DNA of 64,000 nucleotides from Echinostoma caproni (GCA_900618425.1 UZAN01040886.1:1-64000); one strand, 5' to 3'; positions 34,977 to 46,300 are shown, counted from the stretch's first letter. The notes: generated from the letters alone by a model not told the origin. A program made the numbers and translations.

Positions 34977-35145
34977 ACAGCATTTACACAATTCACCTTG
35001 TCTTAGATATTCATGCGGTGGACCTCGGTGAAATTCTAAGGAAAACCTGTCGGGGCAGTCAGCTTACGTGCTAAATGGTGGATCTCATATGCCTCTGAAA
35101 GTAAGATGGGTAATTTGAAGATGAAAAGATCAGTGCTATCGGTGT

Positions 35146-35226
35146 GGCCTCGTAGCTCAGCTGGTAGAGCATGCATGTACAAAGCGTATGCGGCGTCCAC
35201 GCATGGGTTCGAACCTCAAAGAGGTC
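35146..35226 (+). other. tRNA-like unit (81 nt), inverted partner
   Basis: GGCCTCG, D-arm TAGCTCAGCTGGTAGAGC, a variable arm TGCG-GCGTCCA-CGCA and a T-arm around GGGTTCGAACC that pairs less well than in the partner copy. The acceptor pairs as GGCCTC with GAGGTC (one G-T). It is the same length as the minus copy. Confidence 0.6.
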
Positions 35227-36990
35227 GTTGAACTTTTCACAATCGCCATACAAACCAGAATTATTAGTAACAAGAGGTTTTGATGTTCTCCTTCCTCATT
35301 TGCACTAGACCCTCTCTGCGAAATAGTTAGCAAGCCATGAGAGCAATTTTTTTCGGAGTGCCAAAAGATTCAAGTTCGAAAAGAAGGGATGATCGGTAAG
35401 CACAATCAAACACAGAAGAGTAGTCGAGAAAAACACAACGGACATACTTGTCCGAATTGTTCAATGACTTACTGAAAAAATGCATTAGAATGGATAGGGC
35501 GTCCAATGTAGATCTGTTTAGTTTATATGCAAACTGAAGGGGGTAGTAAGGAATTGTGGTGATCGACTGCAACCGACTCAGGACGGCTTTTGCAGTCAAA
35601 TTTAGAGCCGCTGAGGTCAGCGCGATAGGGCAAAACTGTTTCGCAAGAAAATTTGAGGACATGGATTTGGGGATTATAATAATGGTCACCGGAGGCCAAG
35701 AATCAGGAATAGACCGGGAAGATGGGGACTCATTGATGACGGATATCATCATACTGGTTAGGGAAGCTGCTCCAAATTTCAGCCGTCCTGTAGGAAAACC
35801 ATTAGGGAATGCAACTGAGAATGCTTTGCAGGATCGAAGAAGCTTAAAGATTAAATCATTGGAAAAAGGAACCAAGCTGGATTCATTGAATGGAAATGAA
35901 AGAATCTGGCTCTCATTTGACGGGAGGATGAAAGCGGCGTTAAGGCTGTTGACATCCCCAGAGGTATTCAAGTGTTTTCTGGTCTGCCCACAGAGAAGGC
36001 GAATGCCTTACCATAAAAGCCTAGTGTTCTTTGTTCGCAGAATTTCGGCGGCGAAGATTGCATTGAGATATGTTATCTCGGACCAGAAAAGTGCTTTACA
36101 ACTGATGCATGACGAGATTTGTAAATCATTTTTTTGTGTATTCCCAGTGATTTCAAAAATGGTGAGGTACTTCTACCGTTGCAGACAAACACGGTTTTCA
36201 TTGGACAACACAAGTCAAAGATCGATTAAATCGTTTCAGTGAAGTGATTAACACATTTCAAAAACGATGGATAAGAATCAAACCAAGACTGAACAGTCAC
36301 AACATAACGGTTGAGGAGATAGATACGGCTGGGTGAAAAGTTCCTTAGACGAAATTTTATCTAAGTAGAACATATGAATCCTTGATAGGCAGTTTGACAG
36401 TATACCTTTGGTCTAACAAGAAGAATACTATGGTCACTGGTAGAAACTGGGGCCATTATTTCGAGAGGGAGTAAGTTGGGATCGTTTGTGATCACTCTGT
36501 CCAGGACAGGAGAATGAGAAAGGTCAGACAAACCAAACGGAAGCAGGGGAGAAATCGTTACAAGATTGAAGTCACCAACAAGTAAGTGAAGATTTTCATC
36601 TAATAATGAAACTAGGAATAAAGGAATCAAAGAAAGCAGAAATCTCCGTCTAAGAACACGAGGGAAATACATACACATTGGTGATGATTTTACTTTTGTG
36701 ACGAGAAAATTTAGTTTGACAACGAACAGACAAACAGTCAATGCATTTTTCACATTATTTTTATATCATTTCTGACTTGCCTCACCAGGAAAGATTGATG
36801 TAAGTAGCCACACCGCCTCCGGTTTTTCTCCCTCTATCTATCCTGCCGGTAGCAATCAAAGCCTTCTATTTGCACGCGCACGTCCTCAATGTTCGGATTC
36901 AACCAGGTTTCTTGTGCGCATACAACACGTATGTTGGAATTAAAGCGTGTGCTCAAAATGGAGGTTTAATCCGAGATCTTCGCGAATAGC

Positions 36991-38560
36991 AAGCGAACGG
37001 TAGTGATGACCAATGATAGCCCAGTCAGCTTAGCGAGAGTGGCGCAAGTAAGAGTAGTCTACCATCCGGCCCATTTGCGTTTTGTGATCCCAGGACTTCT
37101 TTGACTCTCACCAAGCAAATAATCAGTGGGCAGCACATAATTCACAGATTTTAGTCGTAACATGTCCTAACGAGAATATCTGTAGATCCTGAACACGATT
37201 AGCACCGAGATTTAGATGAAACAAACACGATAAATCCCAACTTGACGAACAAGCACGAGAGTGTAGTGCAGCCAATCGAAGGGCACCCAAACAAGTTCAT
37301 CAAGGAGTATCTGGAAAGGAAACCGCAGAAGAGCTAATTCTACGCCATCCATTAGAAACGATTATTTATCTATCTGCCCTTTGTTAACGACTGTGCCAGT
37401 GAAAGAGGACTCTCAAAGCATTAAAATTCACATTTTACGCTGCCGAACTGAAAATATTCGACTCTGGTCCATCCGGTCATTGATCAGAGACTTAAAGATA
37501 AATTACCACAGTCAACTATTTCTGCGTCTATCAATTCACCTGCTGCATCGGTCGTATCAGTCGACAGTTGGCCAAATGGATTCAAGGGCACCATCCGGTC
37601 TGGTTGAGAAAAGGACTACTAAAGATCATTCCTAGCTCCAGTGTGGAGCATACCATCAACTCGGAGCATAAGTTAGATGTCGAAAGGTCGTTTATTTACT
37701 GAACCCCGATGAATCTACCTAAACAAATGAGGCAAGTTATGCGGAGGGGGTAGCTATACGGATCCACCAACCCCAACTGTGCAAACAAAAGACGATCATT
37801 CATTCATATATTGAGGTCGCCATGGCCCGACGATATGACTTGATTGACCGTTGTTCAGATAATCAAACGATGAGTTATCGTGTTACCTACTCAAGTGATA
37901 ACAACTCGGCAACCCCCATCCTCCTTCTCTAGTCTACTTTATGAATCACGACATTTTTGTGATCATATATTAGACAAAGAGTTTGATAAAGAATGATCAA
38001 AAAGAATTCTTCGCATTTTTAGAGTCTCAAGATTGGATTGGCCCATTCGGTTGTTCAGAAGCATCAGACACTTTGTCGGTTATCACAAACATTTCCGTTG
38101 CATTTGAATTCTCTGGTCTTTTAAACAAACAATGGGGGTATTTCAGCTATTGCGCTTACCTACTGACATTTAAGATGCTCAATGAACATTGTGATTTCAG
38201 CGTCAGGCTCGTAGAAGCGAGAACGTGGATGGCGTTTTCTGACGAATATTTGCGACTGATTCAATATCCGAACCAATTGTAGAAAAGCTTCAGACGAATT
38301 CGAATCAGCCCAGATGCAATAAATTTAGGGAGACTTTGCAAGAGTCATATCAAATCTACTCAATCAAGAATCGATGGGCTGAAGAGAAACCTACTACAGA
38401 GAGAACCCGCGCCTGACAATGTATCCCAGAGTATGAGGAATGACTTCTTGTCATATACATAGAGTGTGATCAAAGGTAGAATTGAGAAGGAGCGATTATC
38501 CTTGATTTACTCATTAAATGAACCAGCAGCTTGTGCAAAGTTTCCGAGCAATCGGGATAA
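36991..38560. other. Unassigned stretch, first part may be LINE 5' region
   Basis: No gene recognised. A 99-codon frame at 37983-38282 (+) lacks an ATG and has no known domain. Confidence 0.4.
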
Positions 38561-38995
38561 ATGCGTTCACTACTTGTCGGATGTGACATAGACCAAAGAA
38601 CATTTAAAGGTCCTATCGATCGAAACCAAATTATAAATAATCAACATAAAACGCTTCACTTGGCGACCCATCAAGCACTTTTTCATGGTTGCAATGTTCA
38701 CCCTCAGTTTGGCTCTAACAGCTTACATGCTCGTCTTGCGGGGTGTTCAGTTTCAAAAATAAAAATACAAGGACGAATACAATGCAACTGCGTCGCTAGG
38801 TTGTTGAGAGATGGAACCGGAGTGAGAACAAACACGATTCCGCTTCATACTGCATCCGATTGGTGGTTGTGGAGCGTCACGATCAGATGTGAGGGAGAAC
38901 AACCGGGTTGTATGCAGCTAAAAGTGAATACTTGTACAGTGCTCCCACTAATGCAACCGGAAATGTTTTCAAGTCTGCCTACAGATGGTCTTTGA
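38561..38995 (+). CDS. Unidentified open frame, 144 codons
   Basis: This is the longest ATG-started frame in the window that does not look like a transposable-element protein or its shadow. It is cysteine- and histidine-rich in the first two thirds (for example HQALFHGCNVHPQF, CSVSKIKIQGRIQCNC), with no regular zinc-finger spacing that I can assign. I see no clear promoter, splice partner or neighbour that supports expression. It may well be chance. Confidence 0.2.
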   Translation: MRSLLVGCDIDQRTFKGPIDRNQIINNQHKTLHLATHQALFHGCNVHPQFGSNSLHARLAGCSVSKIKIQGRIQCNCVARLLRDGTGVRTNTIPLHTASDWWLWSVTIRCEGEQPGCMQLKVNTCTVLPLMQPEMFSSLPTDGL

Positions 38996-39484
38996 AACAA
39001 TATTTTGGTGGTCGTTTGAAATACCATTAGACCAGTCGCTTTCGTGGTTGGTGATTAGAACTGAACACGTCTTGTGCAGTTGTTTGAGTGCCCGCCACTC
39101 CAAAATAATGATGTCTGGTGGGGTGGTGTATGTGCAACATAAGATGAGGGGGTACCGGAAACAGCCTGACCGGAAATTAGAAGTGGGTTAACTCTGAATT
39201 GAGGGGTACTATTGAAGTGTATGTTGGTGGAAGATGGGTGGCGTGGAGACTGACGAAAGTCGGACATTTCCAAAACCATAAGCTGGAAAAGGTCATGCCA
39301 CTCTCTCCCTCTCTTTAGTGTCAGTAGTAATACTTTACCCCAACTACGTTGCAAAATAAAAGAATTATGGCCCATCAGTGACAGACCGTATTCACGAATC
39401 ACCAGGAGTCATTTGTTTCCTATCATCACTATTCAAAATGCAGTTGATCGTTTCCAGATGACATCGAAAAAAATGTCTTTTTTT
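38996..39484. other. Unassigned stretch
   Basis: The minus frame at 39055-39402 shows no known motif. Confidence 0.4.
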
Positions 39485-39668
39485 AATTCCTTTCTCTATT
39501 TATTGAAGATACTAATGTACAGTCAATTTGCAGGAAGGGGACTGCGGCCACACAAAGGCTGCCTGGAGAAAATACAGATATAGGGAAGATGGGTGGCGGT
39601 AGAGCGGTTTGAACCCGGGACACCCAGGTCACTAGTTGGTGACCTAACCACTTGGCCACCACCACCCT
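39485..39668 (-). mobile_element. tRNA-derived SINE, family 2, copy d (best preserved)
   Basis: Minus strand: GGTGGCCAAGTGGTTAGGTC (A-box), GGTGTCCCGGGTTCAAACCG (B-box), CTACCGCCACCCATCTTCCC, CAGGCAGCCTTTGTGTGGCC, CCCCTTCCTGCAAATTGACT and GTACATTAG, with an AATAAATAGAGAAAGG end. It is the clearest example of the family and lies directly 3' of a PLE terminus on the same strand. Confidence 0.85.
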
Positions 39669-39689
39669 ATTAATGATTTAGTCTGAATA

Positions 39690-40400
39690 AGTTTCCATGA
39701 GACACTATTTCATGATACAATCAGATGATATTGTGCTTTTGAGAAAAAACACGAAATAGCGAACAAGCTCGTTTTCGAAAACTTCCTCATCTAGCTAATA
39801 CAGTTGTATATACAGGTAAAAGGCATATCACATTTGCATGACGTTTGAAGTGTGTGTGGATTGGATTGGTAAATATAATCAGTTGTTTATGTGTGGTTTA
39901 CAAACAAAAAGATTAAAAATTGAAGTGGTGGGTGGATGGGAAAAGAGACGTGTCATAAGAGGGATTAGGGCCGAGTCAAGGTTAATCGTCACGTTTGGGG
40001 TACGCGGTCAATCGCAAGGGTCAAGGGGTCATGGAGAGAGTCAGCTCCAGTTATGCGACTGAATTCACTCCGTGGCCATGGCAGTTGAAGTGCTTTAATG
40101 AATCGTCTTTGGAAACAAAGCGATGGGTTAAACCGACGGATAGCTACTCCCTCAGCTGTTGCTAAATATTGTTGACGAACAGCCTTAGATGGATAAGGAG
40201 GAACCCGATAGATCACCTTGAAAGTGTCTTCACTCACAGTATGCCCCGTATTTGCGAGGTGTTCAACAATGGCACTTGCCATGGTTTTTCTATCTCTAGT
40301 AGTCAACCGGGCTGGTTTATGTTCCTTGATTCTCTGGGAAAAGTGCCTGATGGTTTTACTTATGCAGCTTGCAGAACATGAGCAAACAAACGAGTAGGTA
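39690..40400 (-). pseudogene. Penelope-like element, endonuclease part and 3' terminus
   Basis: Minus strand from 40.40 kb: FVCSCSASCISKTIRHFSQR, then IKEHKPARLTTRDRKTMASA, IVEHLANTGHTV, FKVIYRVPPYPSKAV and LATAEGVAIRRFNPSLC. This is a GIY-YIG-type PLE endonuclease domain with the C-terminal A-x-x-E-A-x-x-I-R pattern of these proteins. The first blocks, normally C-S-C-x-x-x-YIGRT-x-R, are worn (SASCISKT), so the YIG residues are gone. No RT part precedes it. The terminal region 39750-39795 follows on the same strand. Confidence 0.82.
39750..39795 (-). repeat. PLE terminus with hammerhead-like boxes (family 2)
   Basis: Minus strand: CTAGATGA, GGAAGTTTTC (can form GAA/TTC), GAAAA, then CGAGC-TT-GTTCG hairpin and CTA, then TTTCGTG. 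A related copy at 53890-53940 has CTGATGATTCCCCGAAAA and the matching AGCTTGTTCGCTA. The box order matches a hammerhead with a short stem II; one extra base in the first box argues against activity. Confidence 0.5.
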
Positions 40401-40756
40401 ATTATGGAAAAGGTAGAAGGGATTCGTTAAAGCACTTCAAGGAAATGTAGCAACTTACAAGTGACCTGGGTAAATGAGAGGGTGAGGGGTTTCAAAGATC
40501 CCGACTTTGTATTTTTTATGCACTCATCAGTCCGATGGAGCTGACCACATTCTTCAAATTTGTACTTGTTATTCAACGTTTATAGCGGTGGGAATGCCCC
40601 AAAACGTAGTGAATAGGGTTCGGTGCTATGCTAATCAAGTTTATATATGAATGCGAAATTCCGAAAAATCAGCAGCGAATGATAACGTTGGTGATAAAGC
40701 AATTGTCTCCAAAGAACAGGTAGGATCTGATTTAAATCTCACAACTACTAAGGAAA

Positions 40757-40905
40757 ATAACTTGAATTTCAATTAGGAATTCGCGTATGAGACGTGAACT
40801 AAAAAACCAGGAAGTATTGAACAGCTTTTCGACCTGTTTGGATCTCGTCAGCAGTGTGAACCCATCGAAACAACTGGGGATCGAACCAGTGTATATGACG
40901 TAATC
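40757..40905 (-). mobile_element. Hammerhead SINE, copy at 40.8 kb (partial)
   Basis: Minus strand: GGTTCGATCCCCAGTTGTTT (B-box), GATGGGTTCACACTG, ribozyme core, TAGTTCACGTCTCATA and GAATTCC. It lacks the leader and A-box part. Confidence 0.7.
40815..40858 (-). ncRNA. Hammerhead ribozyme core with two core changes
   Basis: CTGACGA replaces CTGATGA; stem II GATC/GGTC is possible; GAAAAGC replaces GAAACAGC. The stem III and cleavage region is shortened. It is probably inactive. Confidence 0.6.
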
Positions 40906-41810
40906 AAAAAACATAATTCTCTGATTTATTGAGTTCTACCGTATCTTCAGGTTCGCATTGCCAGTTTTTGACTATGCACATAAGTTCAATATCGTAATTC
41001 TGTTTATTTCTGTTTGATGATAGAGTAAAATATAAAACAGATTAGAAAGAAACTCACATGAAATAATATGAAAGAAGGAAAGCGATGCTGGTTGTAACAA
41101 AAGAATTTGTCCGGATTATCACATTTGTTACATTTTCGAATATGGAGATGGAAACTTTTATGATCGGATATATTATTGCAATATTTAGTATCTTTCCGGT
41201 TTGGAGGACTTGCGATTTCTGCGTTATTCAGTTGAGGTTACTGTCTTTACCATGGCAAAGATATATATGTGGATCATCACGTGGAACAGATCAGAAGAAT
41301 GTGCATGATCCACAACAACCATTTAGGACTAACTGTGTCAGGTAAACACAGTACGTGATCTAAGGATCGCTAGACAGCATTTTCATGAGTAAAATGTATG
41401 GAGGCAATTAAAGTAAAGTCAAAGTGATGTAAGACACATCAAAAATCTTGACAAACTGTTCCGAAAGACCAGAGTTGGGCGTCTGAAGTAGTGTATGATG
41501 ATGTGACGTATTTGTGATGAGAAATATAAGAAGTTTGCTTCCCTAGTTTGTAAGTGATAATAATGGTAGTAATAAGCAATTTGACTGAGGCCATTCATAC
41601 ATTTTATGTGCAATACTGTCGAATTTTGGAGGTGTCTACTTCTTGAAGAGGGGTTTGCAGACTACAAATCTTAAAAAATAGAAGAGATATTTCATGCGTT
41701 CATAGAGATGGAAAATAAAAAAAAAACAAAGGATTGTAAACATGAAGCGTATTACTGGATAGACGAATACAAAATAAGACATTGGACCTCCTTTATCCTT
41801 TATCCCTTGA
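40906..41810. other. Unassigned stretch
   Basis: Open frames under 90 codons only. Confidence 0.4.
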
Positions 41811-42263
41811 TTTACAACGTTGAAAGTTTCAGCGGGATGGTGTTTGAAAGGTTCGTCCCCCTTTCGCCCAAGACCATTATGTCCTTGATCGTTGATCCAG
41901 TGAGTGAATGAGCAGACCCGGCGTTATTTGACCTCGGTCGACCGGATAAGGAAGTGAATTACGTCATGTGTGATCGATAAATCTGCACAGGCGTGAATGT
42001 CGGCATGTCTCATTGCATGAGTGAACTCACTTTAGGCCCTCAATAACGTAATGAGTAAATTCCATTGGGGCCCGGGTTTCCTCGAATAACGCCGCTTCTT
42101 TTGAACCAAATGCAATATACGTACATCCACATTTCTGGTACTGAAAGACACGTGACAAGATGTTTGTCAACTGTACAAGGATACGATGAAAGAAGTAGCA
42201 GTATTTCAACTGAATAGTGGTATCAAGTTTGGTTTCACTTGCTAGCTAACCGAAATTACATTT
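41811..42263 (-). repeat. 453-bp block, minus copy of the inverted pair
   Basis: Reverse complement of 27922-28374 with one mismatch seen. On the minus strand its upstream flank (42264-42360) is a diverged homologue of 27800-27921. Its downstream flank has no similarity to the hammerhead cluster that follows the other copy. Confidence 0.95.
42031..42140 (-). CDS. Candidate 110-bp exon, inverted copy
   Basis: Same acceptor, donor and reading frame as 28045-28154. The single difference between the blocks lies upstream of the exon, so the two candidate exons encode identical residues. The product is unknown. Confidence 0.35.
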
Positions 42264-42774
42264 TGTACGCCAATCCTCGGAGTCACTGTCTGCGACGCTA
42301 GGTTTCCCCGTTGTCACTCAGCTTCATCGCATACGTTTTCATTCTCGTTTAATCCGCTCATTCGCTCGTTTACTCAATTGTCAAGGACGAAGAGAGGACA
42401 ATCAGTCAAACCCTATCGCACTATTTATTGCAACGTTGCTCGCTGAATCACTCAAGAAATACTGTCTTTGAAGAAATCAGTTCATTTCCGCTGGACATGG
42501 TTTTTATGGACCCGCTCTAATCTGTGGCATGTGACAACTCAAACCCCATTCATTTCGGGGCTCTGGATAGAATGTAGTCGATTGCATTCAATTGTAACCG
42601 TTTCAGTTCGAGTTTCGGCAGATCCACGTTAGGTTAACGTGGTATAAAACAGACCGTCACGTTTCGTCTGCTTTGTTGGTATAGTGATGTCAAGTTCTTT
42701 CTTTTTCTTCTTTCTCCTAACAAGAAAATAACTTTCACAGTACATAGGAACCCAATGTTTTTCTTTCCTTTTGC
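42264..42774. other. Diverged flank of the 453-bp block, then unassigned
   Basis: 42264-42360 aligns with the reverse complement of 27800-27921 with many substitutions and indels. The remainder is unrecognised. Confidence 0.5.
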
Positions 42775-42955
42775 TTTTTTACTTTCTTTTATTGTATATA
42801 TAAGGATAAAACTTTCGGGAAGGGGAAAGAGGCCAATCAGATGGCAGCCATACAATACTAAATGGGGGAAGTCGGGTGGTGTTGATGGGATTCTAACACC
42901 CTCCGAGGTGATAACTGCGTAACGGTACCACCGGGCCACCATTGCCCTTTCAATC
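42775..42955 (-). mobile_element. tRNA-derived SINE, family 2, copy e
   Basis: Minus strand: GGTGGCCCGGTGGTACCGTT, GTGTTAGAATCCC (B-box), CACCACCCGACTTCCCCC, TGTATGGCTGCCATCTGATT, CCCCTTCCCGAAAGTTTTAT and a TACAATAAAAGAAAG end. Confidence 0.8.
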
Positions 42956-43814
42956 GACTGCAGAAATTGGTACGTTAATAATAATATTATAGATAAAACG
43001 TTGACTCCGCATAACGAAAAGTTAAAATGAACAACGAGTTAGCAAAATTCAATGAACACAAATAATTGGATAACGTTTAAGGAATCTGGTTGAGAGCAGT
43101 TTTCGGGGAAATGTAATCAATGAAGCAAGTCAAGGTACTAAGTTACATCGTCGCTGTTTGTAAATAAGGATTGTAGACTGAGATAGTAACATTTTTTCCA
43201 TGTAACCACACCGTAATCAAAGCCGAGGAGTCTAGGACATGTTGTCAATGGAATCTGAAATGAATAACGTTTGGTGAAAAATACGGACGGACAACGTATC
43301 CAGGTAGACTGGAAGAGGTCATGATAGAACAGAGTTAAGAGATAATCGCGGTAAAATAATGAAAACCTCACAGCACCTTCATTTAAGGTATTCTCATTGT
43401 ATTTTCTATAAAAGTCTGTCAAGGTACTAACGGGATAGTTTTGGTTGCGTTGCATATGTCGTCGATCCATCACCCAGTTTACATCGAGTTTGACACTTAC
43501 TTTATTTTACTTCATTTTAGTGACTGACATTTCATGAATAACTATGGTCCTCCATTGAGTAAATCGTAATCTACTTTTATATGCACAATGGATGAGAAGA
43601 AAGCATAGTGGTAACCAGTTGAACAATATAGATAGTTTTGCGCGGCGTGACAACTTTGCAATCATACGGTTTGATCATCTCAACCTAGTTGAGTCTTTCC
43701 GCAGGTAAATTGGTCGAAATCAAACTGGTTTCCTCGACAACTTGGGAGTGTATGATTTTCTGGATGAACTGAGAATTTTGCGTGAAGCTGAAGTCCGAAG
43801 GATTGTCACGGCGG
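42956..43814. other. Unassigned stretch
   Basis: The minus-strand 111-codon frame at 43138-43473 has no recognisable motif. Confidence 0.4.
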
Positions 43815-43985
43815 TCTGCTAACCCGGTGGTAACGTCACCAAATGATACCCCCGGAGGATATGTGTTGGAATTTCAGCACCACCACCTCAATTTCTCCAT
43901 TGTATGTTGTATGGTAGCCCTTTGATTGGTCGCACCATCTTCCAGAAAATTGTACCATTATGTATTCAATAAAAGGAAGCAAACA
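43815..43985 (+). mobile_element. tRNA-derived SINE, family 2, copy f
   Basis: CTAACCCGGTGGTAACGTCA, GTGTTGGAATTTCAGCACCA, CCACCTCAATTTCTCC, GTTGTATGGTAGCCCTTTGA, CACCATCTTCCAGAAAATTG and ATTCAATAAAAGGAAGC. The layout is closest to the 42.8 kb copy, so these are one subfamily. Confidence 0.75.
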
Positions 43986-45184
43986 TTAGGAAAAATTATC
44001 TACGGAAGACTCTGTGTTTACTTTGAGTAACGTCAATGTTAATATTGATAGGCATAGACGACACTTTGGATATTTGAGTTTCAATGGTTGGGGGTGAAAT
44101 ACTGGACACACCCGAGCCTTAAAACAAGAAACCTGTGAGAATTGGTGCGCGGAATCACTCCGCCGTCTGACCTTATTTCTGTACTGGCAAATTAGACTAC
44201 CGTTCGAAAACTCACTCATTTGAACACAGACCCATTGGCCGGCAAAATGGTTATCATCTCCTTTCACTCAACCAGACACATCTGAATATACAGTGATGTG
44301 TTATTCGCTTTCTTTCATCTTCATAGAATATTTCTACCCTCTTGAATTACTCGTATGTTTCGGTCACCTTGAGTGGCATCATCGCACTATAAGCTTTTGG
44401 AATTTAACATATTTTCTCCAATTTTGTGAATTTCAGCCAGATGACACCTCCATTTCTGAGAAATCTTGTCCAGAACGTCTATCTGTAACCTGTACATCTT
44501 AATTATTGATACGTTTCTTAAACAAATTCTCCTAACGGCTTGTCACCAGTGGCACTGTGATGTATTTCTCCACAGTTTTCAACCACCTTCTTACTTCATT
44601 TGACTATGGTCGAGCTGTGTACTACAAACCATCTGTTTCTTTGCATTTTATCTGGCATTCGTCTTTACACACACCCTGATACATTGACTTTATTCATCCA
44701 CACCATCATTCCGGGCTAACGAATAGATTTCTCGATTCTTGCGCACCCGACTTTGCACATCAGAACGATCCTGGGGGTTATTCCGCACAAGATGGTTAGT
44801 AATGGAGATGTCGCCACCAGATGGTGTTCGGTCATTTAACCATACGCTTTCAAACTCTTTCACATAGTGAGTTAGTCAATCTTCCGGAAAAATGTAACAA
44901 ATAACACGGACTAAATACCTTTATATGCGACGATTTATTTGGAACTACTGGTCTTTTTTACGTACATTCCTGACTTCGGAAGATATTATTAGTGTTGGTA
45001 ATATAATGAGATTCAAATCAAATGATTTTAGTATCTTGGTGAAAAGCATTGGATTATTCATCGAGTTTTATTCACCAAATTTCGTGTAAAATGCTCAATT
45101 AACTGAGGTCGATGGGTTCACGCTGTTGCTAACAGTCCGAATGAACTCTTCTCAGGATAAGATTTCAAATCGGTTCCAAGAGGT
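43986..45184. other. Unassigned stretch
   Basis: No motif recognised. Confidence 0.4.
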
Positions 45185-45345
45185 CAAGTAGTAAAGTGCA
45201 CCGAATTATTGCTCCGGAGGGCTTTTGGATATAACCACCACCAACAGACTTTCCCCATTTTGTGTTTTGTGGCAACTATTGGATTAGCCATTTCCCCCTT
45301 CCAGTATCATTGTATATTCAATAAGTGAAGTGAAATAAAATGAAA
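45185..45345 (+). mobile_element. tRNA-derived SINE, family 2, copy g
   Basis: GGTCAAGTAGTAAAGTGCAC, GGCTTTTGGATATAACCACC (B-box degraded), GACTTTCCCCATTTTGTG, TTTGTGGCAACTATTGGATT, CCCCCTTCCAGTATCATTGT and ATTCAATAAGTGAAG. It is the most diverged of the near-complete copies. Confidence 0.65.
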
Positions 45346-46160
45346 GACGAGTTATTTTAGGCGCGGTGTGATGTTTATGGAATTTTCTGCACACGATAAT
45401 TTAACATCACATTTGAATTCATCACAAACCTTTCACTCCTGAAGATGCACAGGATCTGTTCAATAGAAAAATTCATTGTTCGCCATGTGTTCGATCCGTT
45501 CGTCCATCTTCTTCAAACGATAAGTTGGAACGACTGTGACATGCCATCTCGAAGCAAATACGCATACACACACGGTCAATGCACGGCCGGTTAAGCTGAG
45601 TGATTGTTGAAGTCTACATAAAATATGCGGATATTTTAATGAACACAGATCAATCACCATGGTTACCACTTCCCCGAATCTGACTACCCTAATGCAGATT
45701 CTCTGAATTGCGATGGATGTGTACGTTGATATGTATGTTGATTTAGCTTGCTCATTCAAATTCAGCTTTTCTGTGAGCTGACCGCTAATCTAGATAGATT
45801 ACGGGCTTTCTCTACTCCAAAAGTGATGCTGGTGTTTCGTACGCTCCTGACTGACATTTCACTAGGAGGTCAAAGGTCATTGCACAATTGGTCGGAGGAC
45901 CTGTTCTTGAGCGAGTGGACTGAACTGTCCAACTTTGTCATCGGAGGGGTCGTTTTTGAACGTGTGCCTGCACATCACTGCCGATATGCAAATCATGTAC
46001 TCATGTTTAAACATATTCATTTGAAAAGTTGCGTTTTCTTCAGGTCATTCATGTGCTGTTCATGTAGGCGAAGCTCCGCTCGGGCAACAAATATCAGCTG
46101 GTGTAGTTCCGGGCAACATTTTTATTGAGACTGATTTACGCTGCCAGTGGTGATCAAGAC
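45346..46160. other. Unassigned stretch
   Basis: A 126-codon plus frame at 45748-46128 lacks an ATG at its start but follows an AG acceptor-like site (AAATTCAG); it is unrecognised and could be an exon. Confidence 0.35.
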
Positions 46161-46164
46161 GCTT

Positions 46165-46250
46165 GCAGCAGTGGTCCAGCTCTCTCCAGGTTTTCGCTTA
46201 CTGTTGCCTTTTTCCTATACGCGATGAATTTCAACTACAAGAATTCATCT
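46165..46250 (+). mobile_element. Possible hammerhead SINE tail fragment
   Basis: GGTCCAGCTCTCTCCAGGTT, TTCGCTTACTGTTGCC and CTATACGCGATGAATTTCAA resemble the tail after the ribozyme core. The core itself is not recognisable. Confidence 0.4.
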
Positions 46251-46272
46251 TCCTGATATTTGATTGCAAAGA

Positions 46273-46300
<28 letters not shown>
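46273..46300. repeat. (AT)n microsatellite
   Basis: An uninterrupted AT dinucleotide tract. Confidence 0.97.

Larger units (their letters stand above)
34830..35265. mobile_element. Composite insertion: inverted pair of tRNA-like SINEs with 14-bp target duplication
   Basis: AAACCAGAATTATT occurs at 34829-34842 and 35252-35265, at the two ends of sequence that interrupts the LINE RT just before motif B. Inside are two 81-nt tRNA-like units in opposite orientation (34896-34976 minus, 35146-35226 plus). Their 5' ends face each other across about 165 bp, and both carry the tail TTTCACAATCGCCATACAAA (TTTCACAATCGCCATACAAA also on the minus copy). The layout suggests one SINE inserted next to another, or a foldback element moved as a unit. 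Confidence 0.8.
33991..36990 (-). pseudogene. LINE (CR1/Jockey-type) ORF2 pseudogene: endonuclease plus RT
   Basis: Minus strand from about 36.96 kb: NIRVVCAQETWLNPNIEDVR (endonuclease ETWL block), then in a shifted frame TGGGVATYINLSW, LLVGDFNLVT (GDFN block) and PVSTSDHSILL (SDH block). The RT part (35971-35327) has RSCKAFSVAFPNGFPTGRLK, ALTSAALNLTAKAVLSRL, LQFAYKLNRSTLDALSIL and VRCVFLDYSSVFDC, then a foreign insertion at 34843-35265. The RT resumes with GVVLSLYIFSTFISDLS, and YADD lies near 34.73 kb. The C-terminal part carries MGVAVDSNLHWFTYI and RRDLMIFNRASLIPINSLF. Stops (including CAA to TAA in the motif B glutamine) and frameshifts make it inactive. It is nearly full length in ORF2. 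The plus-strand 228-codon frame at 35556-36242 is its antisense shadow. Confidence 0.9.

Noticed and set aside
34896..35226. Two functional tRNA genes
   Set aside because: Acceptor stems are mismatched, anticodon arms are irregular, and both sit inside one insertion with SINE-like tails.
35556..36242. 228-codon open frame on the plus strand
   Set aside because: It is antisense to the LINE RT on the minus strand, whose motifs are clear; no motif of its own.
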